A stretch of 7,027 nucleotides of DNA from positions 1-7,027 of the forward strand of contig JAMDCS010000070.1 of NCBI GenBank assembly GCA_023488835.1, written 5' to 3'. This DNA is from Candidatus Bathyarchaeota archaeon. GTDB taxonomy: Archaea > Thermoproteota > Bathyarchaeia > Bathyarchaeales > UBA233. The position numbers and the translations under genes were made by a program. The notes under the pieces are model-generated. The model was not told where the DNA came from and ran no database searches. It saw nothing but the letters and a program-made list of their open reading frames with translations. Of this stretch, positions 1 to 5,294 are shown piece by piece; the stretch's first letter is position 1, and every line of letters starts with the position of its first letter.

Positions 1-41
1 ATAGGGCGGTTTCAATCGTGGAAACGCTGCTGGATTAATGT

Positions 42-665
42 TTATTTGGTCAGGTTTAGACGTTTTACTTCGCCGTTGGGTGTTTGTTCGTCGAAAATGA
101 TGGCTTTGAACTTGTAGATTTTTGCGTCTTTGGTTAACCACGTGTCGGGCGGCAATCCTGCTTTCATGCAGCACTGGCACAAAAATTCTTCTTCGCACCA
201 ACCCCACTCAACAGGCACCTGCGGCAAAAGCAGCCCCTTGTAGGGACCTCTTTCAACGATTAAGCCGTCCTCGCCAACCTTAATTTTGCTCAGGTACTCC
301 TTTGGGTTCTTCACTTCCACAGGTTCGGGCGGCGTTAACACGCTAACCTCAAAAACAACCTTGCCCAACTCCTCAGGGGATAAGGGTTCAAACCTTGGGT
401 CTTCTGTTGCAGCATTAATGGCGCTGTCAATCACTGCCTCAACAAGGGGACTTGTGGGGTAGGGGTAGCCGATGCAGCCGCGGAGCTCCTTCTCACCATG
501 CCTAACGCTGTTTATGGTTACAAAGACGCCGCAGTATTCGAAGAGTTTTTTGGGTGTTTCTTTGGGGGTTTTTGGGGCTTTGCCTGTTTCCAAGTACTGT
601 TTTACTGTGTTTCGCGCGAGTTGAATTAGGAATTTTCCTTCTTCGATTGTTAGTTCAAACGACAT
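42..665 (-). CDS. AMMECR1-domain protein
   Basis: This is a complete AMMECR1-family protein of 207 residues, close to the usual length of archaeal single-domain members. The family hallmark LRGCIG is at residues 61-66, followed by DPRFEPLSPEEL (about 89-100) and a C-terminal GLLLPQVPVEWGW segment (about 144-156). The molecular function of AMMECR1 is not settled. In many prokaryotes it co-occurs with MEMO1-like and radical-SAM proteins, but neither partner is visible here. I chose the ATG at 665 over the in-frame ATG at 680 because GGGAAGG lies 6 nt upstream of it, whereas the upstream ATG has no ribosome-binding site and would sit almost at the predicted transcription start. A short Cys cluster, CQCC at residues 163-166, is unusually dense for a cytosolic protein. 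The gene lies 64 nt downstream of psmB on the same strand, but an AT-rich promoter-like stretch between them suggests it can be transcribed independently. The family call is secure; the function is not. Confidence 0.93.
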   Translation of the reverse strand: MSFELTIEEGKFLIQLARNTVKQYLETGKAPKTPKETPKKLFEYCGVFVTINSVRHGEKELRGCIGYPYPTSPLVEAVIDSAINAATEDPRFEPLSPEELGKVVFEVSVLTPPEPVEVKNPKEYLSKIKVGEDGLIVERGPYKGLLLPQVPVEWGWCEEEFLCQCCMKAGLPPDTWLTKDAKIYKFKAIIFDEQTPNGEVKRLNLTK

Positions 666-671
666 AACATT

Positions 672-678
672 CCTTCCC
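672..678 (-). promoter_or_regulatory. Ribosome-binding site deciding the AMMECR1 start
   Basis: On the minus strand this reads GGGAAGG and is 6 nt before the ATG at 665. It lies inside the extension that the upstream ATG (680) would add, so it supports the shorter protein. Confidence 0.5.
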
Positions 679-700
679 ATGCACGGCTAAGCCGCTCAGC

Positions 701-720
701 AAACTAAAAATATTAAAAAA
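701..720 (-). promoter_or_regulatory. AT-rich promoter (TATA-like) for AMMECR1 gene; possible T-tract terminator of psmB
   Basis: The minus strand reads a run of six T, then AATATTTTTAGTTT. Its centre (about 712) lies about 47 nt before the ATG at 665, so a start of transcription 25-27 nt downstream (around 685) would leave a leader of about 20 nt that contains the GGGAAGG site. The same T-rich stretch begins about 10 nt after the psmB stop codon and could also act as an archaeal oligo-T terminator for psmB. Both roles are inferred from composition and position only. Confidence 0.45.
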
Positions 721-729
721 GAAAGTTGG

Positions 730-1431
730 TTAAAACTTTATGGATTCCTCAGTGACGCCTTCCTTAGTTATAATAAGGAAGTCTATGCCGTCGCCACTCA
801 TGGAATCTCTGCTTACAGCGGATTTTATTGACCGCGTAACAAGCTCTTTTGCTTCTTTTGCAGTCATGGTTTCTTTGTAGCCTTCTTCAAGAACTCCCAT
901 GGCGATTTCTGTGCCTGAACCCACCACCGCGTACTTGTCAGGGATCAAGGAGCCTAAGACGTCAAGCACGTAGAGTGATGCGCCTTCTTCATCTAAACCG
1001 CCCACTATTGTCTGAGTAAACAATGGTGAATATCTGCGGTTGAACAGTACGTTAGCCAAAAGTTTTGCTGCTGAACGCACACTGATTTTTCTTCCGACAT
1101 CCATGCTGAAGAGGTTCGCTTGTGCCTCCATTTCTTTGGCGAGGATTTGCATGTCTCCAACCAGTCCAGCGCATGCTACGCCAATGCGGTCTGTGACTTT
1201 GAAGACTTTTTTGCCGCCTTTACTCATGATAAAATTTCCGTATGTTACTCTTTTTTCTGAAGCTAAGATGACTCCGTCTTTGAAGACCGCGCCGATTGTG
1301 GTGGCGCCTGGCATCCAGCCGCCGCCCTGCTGGGCTTGCTGACCTTGAGTTTGCTGCTGTTGGTCTTGCGGCATTAGCTGAATCTGTGGAATATTTGGTA
1401 ATCCAGGTAACTGTGGTCCATAACCTTCCAT
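730..1431 (-). CDS. psmB: Proteasome beta subunit, probably non-catalytic (Thr1 replaced by Ala)
   Basis: This is a 20S proteasome beta-type subunit of the core particle for cytosolic protein degradation. Aligned without gaps to the Thermoplasma beta subunit as I remember it, the mature N-terminus should be Thr after Gly. Here the junction reads MPG|ATTIGAVFKDG, with Ala (codon GCC) at residue 43. Glu17 and Lys33 (mature numbering) are kept, as are the GLVGD segment and the SRDSMSGDGID motif that holds the conserved Asp and Ser near the active site. Only the nucleophile is missing, which also removes the basis for self-processing. The leader is 42 residues and rich in Gln (13), Pro and Gly. 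I chose the ATG at 1431 (233 aa) because AAGGCGA lies 5 nt before it; an in-frame ATG at 1488 would add 19 atypical residues and run through the promoter region. Sulfolobus has a comparable non-catalytic beta1 subunit alongside an active beta2. A base error is possible, since GCC to ACC is one change. Confidence 0.93.
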   Translation of the reverse strand: MEGYGPQLPGLPNIPQIQLMPQDQQQQTQGQQAQQGGGWMPGATTIGAVFKDGVILASEKRVTYGNFIMSKGGKKVFKVTDRIGVACAGLVGDMQILAKEMEAQANLFSMDVGRKISVRSAAKLLANVLFNRRYSPLFTQTIVGGLDEEGASLYVLDVLGSLIPDKYAVVGSGTEIAMGVLEEGYKETMTAKEAKELVTRSIKSAVSRDSMSGDGIDFLIITKEGVTEESIKF

Positions 1432-1436
1432 AATTT

Positions 1437-1443
1437 TCGCCTT
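1437..1443 (-). promoter_or_regulatory. Ribosome-binding site deciding the psmB start
   Basis: The minus strand reads AAGGCGA, 5 nt before the ATG at 1431. The same AGGCGA hexamer precedes the TTG start of truD at a similar distance, which supports its use. No comparable site precedes the alternative ATG at 1488. Confidence 0.45.
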
Positions 1444-1462
1444 TTCTTGATATACACAAGAC

Positions 1463-1486
1463 AAATAATTAAGGTTACTTATAACC
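1463..1486. promoter_or_regulatory. Divergent promoter region between psmB and the zinc-ribbon gene
   Basis: The 81-nt gap between the two chosen starts contains two AT-rich boxes. GGTTA-CTTA-TAACC (1473-1486) is a perfect 5-bp inverted repeat around a TATA-like core. It sits about 32 nt before the plus-strand ATG at 1513 and could also serve the minus strand with a leader of about 23 nt. TTAATTATTT (minus strand, about 1463-1472) is an alternative TATA box for psmB. The call rests on position and composition; which box serves which gene is uncertain. Confidence 0.45.
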
Positions 1487-1512
1487 ATTATAGAATAAGC
1501 GAAGGGGCTTGT

Positions 1513-1683
1513 ATGAGTGAGTCTAAACCGTTAAGGTGCCAAAAATGCGGCAAACCCATCGGTTACGTAACCGTCACAGCCAAAAGCTTCTTAGTAGCTA
1601 AACCCGCAGTGGATAATGTAAAGTTGGTTGCTACATGCATGGATTGCTCCAGCGGAACTGGCTTTTACCGCAGAAACTTTTAA
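1513..1683 (+). CDS. Small zinc-ribbon protein of unknown function
   Basis: This predicted protein has 56 residues. Two CxxC knuckles, CQKC at 9-12 and CMDC at 42-45, are 29 residues apart, as expected for a single treble-clef or zinc-ribbon fold that binds one zinc ion. The segment between them (GYVTVTAKSFLVAKP) is mostly beta-prone, and the tail ends in basic and aromatic residues (FYRRNF). I do not recognise a named family. The ATG at 1513 is preferred because the in-frame extension back to 1447 would cross the divergent promoter and encodes an unremarkable sequence; GAAGGGG lies about 5 nt upstream. The alkyltransferase gene begins 37 nt after its stop with no obvious promoter between, so the two are probably co-transcribed. 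Nucleic-acid binding or a role in a larger complex is possible but only inferred from the fold type. Confidence 0.75.
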   Translation: MSESKPLRCQKCGKPIGYVTVTAKSFLVAKPAVDNVKLVATCMDCSSGTGFYRRNF

Positions 1684-1720
1684 CATACACCCCTCGGTTC
1701 AACATTAAAGGACAAACCAA

Positions 1721-2305
1721 ATGATAGAAATCTACACGCAAAACATCGAAAACACATGGTTTGCAATCGCTGTCAACAAGCAACAAATCATAACATCATC
1801 ATTTGGGACAAACCAAAAAACAACCATAAACAACGTCCTTTGCAACGTACCCTTCAACTTGCCCTTTCAGGTATTCCACGAACCCACAGCCTCCGCCAAA
1901 AACACACTTACAGTTTTGAAAAGTGTCTTTGATGGAAAAACCGTTAACACAAATCTATCTTTGGCAACATCTCATTTGCCAGCCTACACAAAAAAAGTCC
2001 TAAAAGCAACCTCAACAATCCCGCTTGGCTACGTAACCTCATACGGCTCAATCGCCAGAGCCGTCGGCGGCGGACCCAGAGCGGTCGGAAACATCATGGC
2101 AGGCAATCCTTTTGCCCCAATTGTTCCTTGCCATAGAGTTGTTAGGGCGGATTTTACGTTGGGCGGCTACGGTTTTGGCTTAAAAGTTAAGGCAGAGCTT
2201 TTGGGAAGAGAAAAAAGAGGGTTTTCTTCTTCCAAAGAACTTGAAGTCGACGGTGGGCAGCTTACGGTTTTTCCAGTTGAATACGTTCTTAGAAACTTTG
2301 CTTAA
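1721..2305 (+). CDS. ogt: O6-alkylguanine-DNA alkyltransferase (methylated-DNA--[protein]-cysteine S-methyltransferase)
   Basis: This is a suicide DNA-repair protein that moves an alkyl group from O6 of guanine to its own cysteine. The acceptor is Cys137 in the motif VPCHRVV (135-141). Upstream are the helix-turn-helix signature TSYGSIARAVGGGPRAVGN (106-124), including the Arg finger position (Arg120), and the Asn-Pro hinge (NP at 129-130). GGYGFGLKVKAELL (148-161) completes the conserved C-terminal domain. The N-terminal domain (about 1-85) is poorly conserved, as is normal for the family. At 194 residues it is longer than many archaeal members (about 150-175). The excess is a C-terminal tail from about 166 (SKELEVDGGQLTVFPVEYV) that I cannot assign to a domain. 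An AAAGGAC stretch precedes the ATG. It probably shares a transcript with the zinc-ribbon gene upstream. Confidence 0.95.
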   Translation: MIEIYTQNIENTWFAIAVNKQQIITSSFGTNQKTTINNVLCNVPFNLPFQVFHEPTASAKNTLTVLKSVFDGKTVNTNLSLATSHLPAYTKKVLKATSTIPLGYVTSYGSIARAVGGGPRAVGNIMAGNPFAPIVPCHRVVRADFTLGGYGFGLKVKAELLGREKRGFSSSKELEVDGGQLTVFPVEYVLRNFA

Positions 2306-2317
2306 AGTGAGTTACGC

Positions 2318-2330
2318 AAATCATAAATGC
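2318..2330 (+). promoter_or_regulatory. Possible weak promoter for nadM
   Basis: AAATCATAAAT in the 56-nt gap after ogt lies about 35 nt before the ATG at 2362, a distance that would give a leader of about 10 nt. The match to a TATA box is modest, and read-through from ogt is equally possible. Confidence 0.25.
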
Positions 2331-2361
2331 AGGCGAGCCCCACTCAAAGCAAGTGAGCACC

Positions 2362-2889
2362 ATGGTTAATCGAGGCCTCTATGTTGGAAGATTTCAGCCT
2401 TTCCATTTAGGACATCAAGACGCCATCAAGTACGCTCTAAAAGAGGTTGATGAGCTGGTCATTGTTATCGGCAGCGCCCAGTACAGCCACAACACCAACA
2501 ACCCGTTTACGGCAGGCGAGCGGCTAGTTATGGTTCGTCATGCTTTGCTGGAGGCTGGGGTGGATTACTCTAAACTATGGATTGTTCCCGTACCAGACGT
2601 TCACTTGCACATGCTATGGGTCAGCGCAGTTGAAGGCTACACACCCAAATTCAATGTCCTGTTTTCTAATGAGCCGTTGACCAAGAGACTTTTCATGGAA
2701 GGCGGCTACGAAGTTAAGGGCATTCCGTTGTTTAAGAGAAAGGTCTACACGTCAACTGTCGTACGCGAAAAAATGATTAAAGATGACAGCTGGACAGAGC
2801 TTGTGCCAAAGAGCGTGGCTGATTTCATTTTGGAGATAGATGGGGTTAACAGGCTCAGAGACTTAGCTAGAACGGATAGGGTTGTTTAA
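2362..2889 (+). CDS. nadM: Nicotinamide-nucleotide adenylyltransferase, archaeal NadM type
   Basis: This enzyme joins NMN and ATP to give NAD+ and pyrophosphate, the last step of NAD synthesis, in the cytosol. It belongs to the nucleotidyltransferase superfamily with the HxGH motif: GRFQPFHLGH at residues 9-18 of the chosen protein. NPFTAGERLVMV (47-58) and the C-terminal TSTVVREKM (130-138), matching the family's ISxTxxR ATP-binding signature, are also present. The length of 175 residues is typical of archaeal NadM. I chose the ATG at 2362 over an in-frame GTG at 2353. The GTG codon itself forms part of GTGAG, which fits a ribosome-binding site 4 nt before the ATG, and family members begin just before the glycine-rich strand. 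The TAA stop overlaps the stop of the convergent prsW-like gene. FAD or riboflavin-type adenylyltransferases share the fold, but the archaeal NadM motif set favours NMN. Confidence 0.94.
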   Translation: MVNRGLYVGRFQPFHLGHQDAIKYALKEVDELVIVIGSAQYSHNTNNPFTAGERLVMVRHALLEAGVDYSKLWIVPVPDVHLHMLWVSAVEGYTPKFNVLFSNEPLTKRLFMEGGYEVKGIPLFKRKVYTSTVVREKMIKDDSWTELVPKSVADFILEIDGVNRLRDLARTDRVV

Positions 2890-3449
2890 ACGACCATTTT
2901 TTCCTTTGAAGCTTGATGGTAAAAGCGCCAAGCCAACAGGTAAACAGTGATTAAAACGAGCAGTTCAGCAAATACGCCAAAGAAAATGTCGCCTGCGAGA
3001 GCAAAAAAGTTATTCGCTATGTGAAGCGTGACGGCAAGCAAGTAGTAGGGCAGCGGGTTCTTCTTAGCTATGCCATAAGCAGTTGTAGCCGCGCTGGAAG
3101 CATGAAAAACAACACCTGGTACTCGGGTAACAGGAGGGGCACCTAAAAAGAAAACGTACAATACAAACTCTGAAATGCCAAATCCCAAACCAATCAAAAT
3201 GCCCAAGACCACATACGACCGCTCCGCTTCCCCATGTCTGTAGAATAAGGGGAAAACTTTCGCTAACTCCTCAATGAACGGAGCAAAAATAACAACTGCT
3301 AAGGCAGCTGGAAAAAAAGTGTAGAACTGAGAGAAGAACAAAGCAAAAGGAATACTCACCAAAATCCCGGAAGAGAAAAAGAACGCTAACTCTTTCAGGG
3401 TCGGTTTATGAAGGGGAATAACGCATTGACGCTGAGGCTCATTTTCCAT
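2886..3449 (-). CDS. PrsW-family (M82) intramembrane metalloprotease
   Basis: This is an integral membrane protein of 187 residues with about five or six hydrophobic segments (roughly 20-40, 43-58, 79-103, 111-128, 133-151 and 154-175). The likely metal-binding residues follow the PrsW pattern: EELAK (Glu60, Glu61, Lys64) at the end of a helix, GLGFGISEF with Glu94, His116 in VVFHASSAATTAYG, and His143 in LHIANN. In Bacillus, PrsW cleaves the anti-sigma factor RsiW. Archaea lack that system, so the substrate here is unknown. It is shorter than typical bacterial PrsW, and the N-terminus begins with a short charged cytosolic stretch. There is a 63-nt gap after truD on the same strand; AGGAAG lies about 9 nt before the ATG and AT-rich sequence precedes that. 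CAAX/Abi-type proteases have a related EExxxR motif, but the EExxK spacing favours PrsW. Confidence 0.85.
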   Translation of the reverse strand: MENEPQRQCVIPLHKPTLKELAFFFSSGILVSIPFALFFSQFYTFFPAALAVVIFAPFIEELAKVFPLFYRHGEAERSYVVLGILIGLGFGISEFVLYVFFLGAPPVTRVPGVVFHASSAATTAYGIAKKNPLPYYLLAVTLHIANNFFALAGDIFFGVFAELLVLITVYLLAWRFYHQASKEKMVV

Positions 3450-3469
3450 AAAAAATGGCTTCCTAATAA

Positions 3470-3486
3470 TTACTGAATTAATAACT
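3470..3486 (-). promoter_or_regulatory. Possible promoter for the prsW-like gene
   Basis: The minus strand reads GTTATTAATTCAGTAAT, with an AT-rich core 25-35 nt before the ATG at 3449. It could drive the membrane protease gene separately from truD. The evidence is composition and spacing only. Confidence 0.3.
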
Positions 3487-3512
3487 TCCTTATCAGCCTT
3501 TTCGCTAACTCC

Positions 3513-4886
3513 TTAGAATCCAGCAGCGATAGGGTCTGAAGGCTTGATTATTTCCCTTAAAACCACAGTGGCATAAGAGCCTCTAAGCAGCATAAAACTA
3601 ACCGTTGCCTGAAGCTCTGAGCCATCTTGATTCGCCGAAACGCTTTGCAGTTTGAAGTCTTTGATTGGAGTAACAGCTGTACGCAAACCGCCTTTCCCCC
3701 CAGTCCTCGATAACACGTTAAATCGCAAGTTGTCCGCTTCGACGCCTTCTTGCTCAAGAACTTCATTTTCTAACTGCCCCATGATGCCTTGGGAAAGCTT
3801 CTGTTTTACTCCAAATATGGGCAGAGCAACACGCAACCTTCCAGCCTTAATTTGAGCGTTAACTTCAGCCAAATTCTCCACCGTTGCAATTTTAGCCACA
3901 GTAGTCAGGGGTAATCCAGAACGCTCAACCCCAACCACGTAATCCCCCTCTACAGCCTCATTCAAAGGCAAACCATGCTTAACCCGCTCACTGAGGAAAC
4001 GGTTAAACAAATACGACTGGTGGGCTTGGACAAAAAGCGCCTGAAGCTTAACGGGCAAACGTTGGAAAGCTCCAACAAAATCACCAGGATTATCGGCTAA
4101 ATGGTTAAGCAACAGCCTTTCGAAACGGAGTTGCTTGGGAAAATTCTCCTGAGCCTGCTTGAAATCCCCCGTTGACTGCAGATCTTGGCGGGCTTGCCTT
4201 GAAGCGGGATGTTCATGAACGCTGGGTTTAGCCAGAAAAAGCATCGCTGCCTCCTCAAAATCGCCCCGAACAAGGGCTTTTCCAACCAGATGTGTGATGG
4301 GGCGTGTGGTTCCGAAGCGTTGGTGACCAAAAAAGTTTGGAATACCACCAATTGCCTCAAGTTCCTTCATTGTTTGAGCGATATTTTCTTTAACGGTTGC
4401 CTCTGAATCCGTGATGGATTTGATGGTTATGGTGAAATTGTTGCCCAATAGGTAGAACAGTGATAGCATTTCTCTGACGTAGCCAACGGGGCGCACTTCT
4501 ACATCCTTTACGTCAACTTTCCCAACCTCTTCCATCGAGACATTTTCTATTGAGATATGTTGGGCAGTTATTGCCTTGGCGTCTTTGATTCCTGCAAACT
4601 GAACTCTTGCTTGGTCAATGCCTAATGACTTTGCGATGTTTTTGACGGCTATGAAGGTGTCCCAGTTGCGCTTAACCAAAACACACAGCAAAAACCGCTG
4701 CTTCTGAAGAGCAGAACCTAAAACCCTCTTGGGAACTTCTCCATTCACAGCGGCTTTGGAGCCGTCCACCAAAACTTCTTCAACCACAAAATCGTCAACT
4801 GACTCCCTAATAGCACCACCAACACCCATTGTTTTGGTGGCGTAAACTTCGATTCCAAGCAACTTGTCAAGGTCGGGAACAGGCAA
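3513..4886 (-). CDS. truD: tRNA pseudouridine synthase D (TruD family)
   Basis: This enzyme isomerises a uridine in RNA to pseudouridine: U13 of tRNA in bacteria, with related targets in archaea and in eukaryotic Pus7. The catalytic Asp is Asp102 in FAGIKDAKAITAQ (97-109). Other family blocks are GGIPNFFGHQRFG (180-192), AHQSYLFNRFL (288-298) and LLRGSYATVVLRE (433-445). Length 457 fits archaeal and Pus7-like members, which carry an insertion relative to the ~350-residue bacterial protein. The start is TTG at 4886: AGGCGA lies 4 nt before it, the family N-terminus (PDLDKLLGIEVY) follows directly, and the next ATG (residue 20) would remove that conserved segment. Only 8 nt separate it from the pth2 stop, and the ribosome-binding site overlaps the end of pth2, so translation of the two genes is probably coupled. 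Confidence 0.96.
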   Translation of the reverse strand: MPVPDLDKLLGIEVYATKTMGVGGAIRESVDDFVVEEVLVDGSKAAVNGEVPKRVLGSALQKQRFLLCVLVKRNWDTFIAVKNIAKSLGIDQARVQFAGIKDAKAITAQHISIENVSMEEVGKVDVKDVEVRPVGYVREMLSLFYLLGNNFTITIKSITDSEATVKENIAQTMKELEAIGGIPNFFGHQRFGTTRPITHLVGKALVRGDFEEAAMLFLAKPSVHEHPASRQARQDLQSTGDFKQAQENFPKQLRFERLLLNHLADNPGDFVGAFQRLPVKLQALFVQAHQSYLFNRFLSERVKHGLPLNEAVEGDYVVGVERSGLPLTTVAKIATVENLAEVNAQIKAGRLRVALPIFGVKQKLSQGIMGQLENEVLEQEGVEADNLRFNVLSRTGGKGGLRTAVTPIKDFKLQSVSANQDGSELQATVSFMLLRGSYATVVLREIIKPSDPIAAGF

Positions 4887-4890
4887 AAAA

Positions 4891-4896
4891 TCGCCT
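4891..4896 (-). promoter_or_regulatory. Ribosome-binding site for the TTG start of truD
   Basis: The minus strand reads AGGCGA, 4 nt before TTG at 4886. Its first two bases are the last two of the pth2 TAG stop codon (4895-4897), so the site overlaps the upstream gene. Confidence 0.5.
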
Positions 4897-5257
4897 AAAG
4901 CAACTTTAGCTTACCCGTCAAGCGGTCAATCATTCCAGACGGAGCAGGACCAATCCCCAAACAGGTCACTGTACCCTCAGGAACCTCAGTTAAACCCCTA
5001 TCAACAATCAAAGCATGGGGCAAACCCAAATCGTCTGCAGCCTCCTCCAATTCGCCAAGCTCCTTCTCATCCGCAACTTTAACAGCGACTTTTTTCTGTC
5101 CCTCAAACATCCATGCCTCCCACCACTTCTTGTGACGAGCATAAGCGTCTTGAGCGGCAGAAACCGCGGCGTGCCCAGCTTGCGCTGCAATCTTGCCTTT
5201 GCTCATCTGCAAATCGGCACGGAACACGAGGACTTGCTTGTATTCAAATTCGCCCAT
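4895..5257 (-). CDS. pth2: Peptidyl-tRNA hydrolase, Pth2 type
   Basis: This enzyme releases peptides from prematurely dropped peptidyl-tRNA so the tRNA can be reused; Pth2 is the archaeal and eukaryotic form. The 120-residue protein is almost exactly one Pth2 domain. Key blocks are the N-terminal strand YKQVLVFRADLQM, SKGKIAAQAGHAA (19-31) with the conserved Lys and His, FEGQKKVAVKV (51-61), LIVDRGLTEVPEGTVTCLGIGPAP (83-106) with the conserved Asp86 and Thr residues, and the terminal IDRLTGKLKLL. Family members usually end precisely in this LTGxLKLL tail, so the protein is complete. The ATG at 5257 puts the protein start just before the first strand. The gene is 37 nt downstream of the flavoprotein gene and 8 nt upstream of truD, consistent with a three-gene operon. 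Confidence 0.97.
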   Translation of the reverse strand: MGEFEYKQVLVFRADLQMSKGKIAAQAGHAAVSAAQDAYARHKKWWEAWMFEGQKKVAVKVADEKELGELEEAADDLGLPHALIVDRGLTEVPEGTVTCLGIGPAPSGMIDRLTGKLKLL

Positions 5258-5294
5258 TTTCGTTTATCCCGCATCTAAGTTGGTACTGGAGATT

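Noticed and set aside
684..694. Perfect 11-nt palindrome CGGCT-A-AGCCG in the AMMECR1 leader
   Set aside because: A single-base centre makes a stable RNA hairpin unlikely, and an 11-nt palindrome alone is weak evidence for an operator.
1040..1342. Plus-strand open frame of 100 codons inside psmB
   Set aside because: It is antisense to a clear proteasome beta coding sequence and shows no protein-like features; it is a shadow frame.
1432..1488. N-terminal extension of the proteasome beta subunit from the ATG at 1488
   Set aside because: The ATG at 1431 has an AAGGCGA site 5 nt upstream and leaves room for a promoter; the extension has neither support.
1447..1512. N-terminal extension of the zinc-ribbon protein from the ATG at 1447
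   Set aside because: It would run through the divergent promoter into the psmB leader region, and the extra residues show no conserved character.
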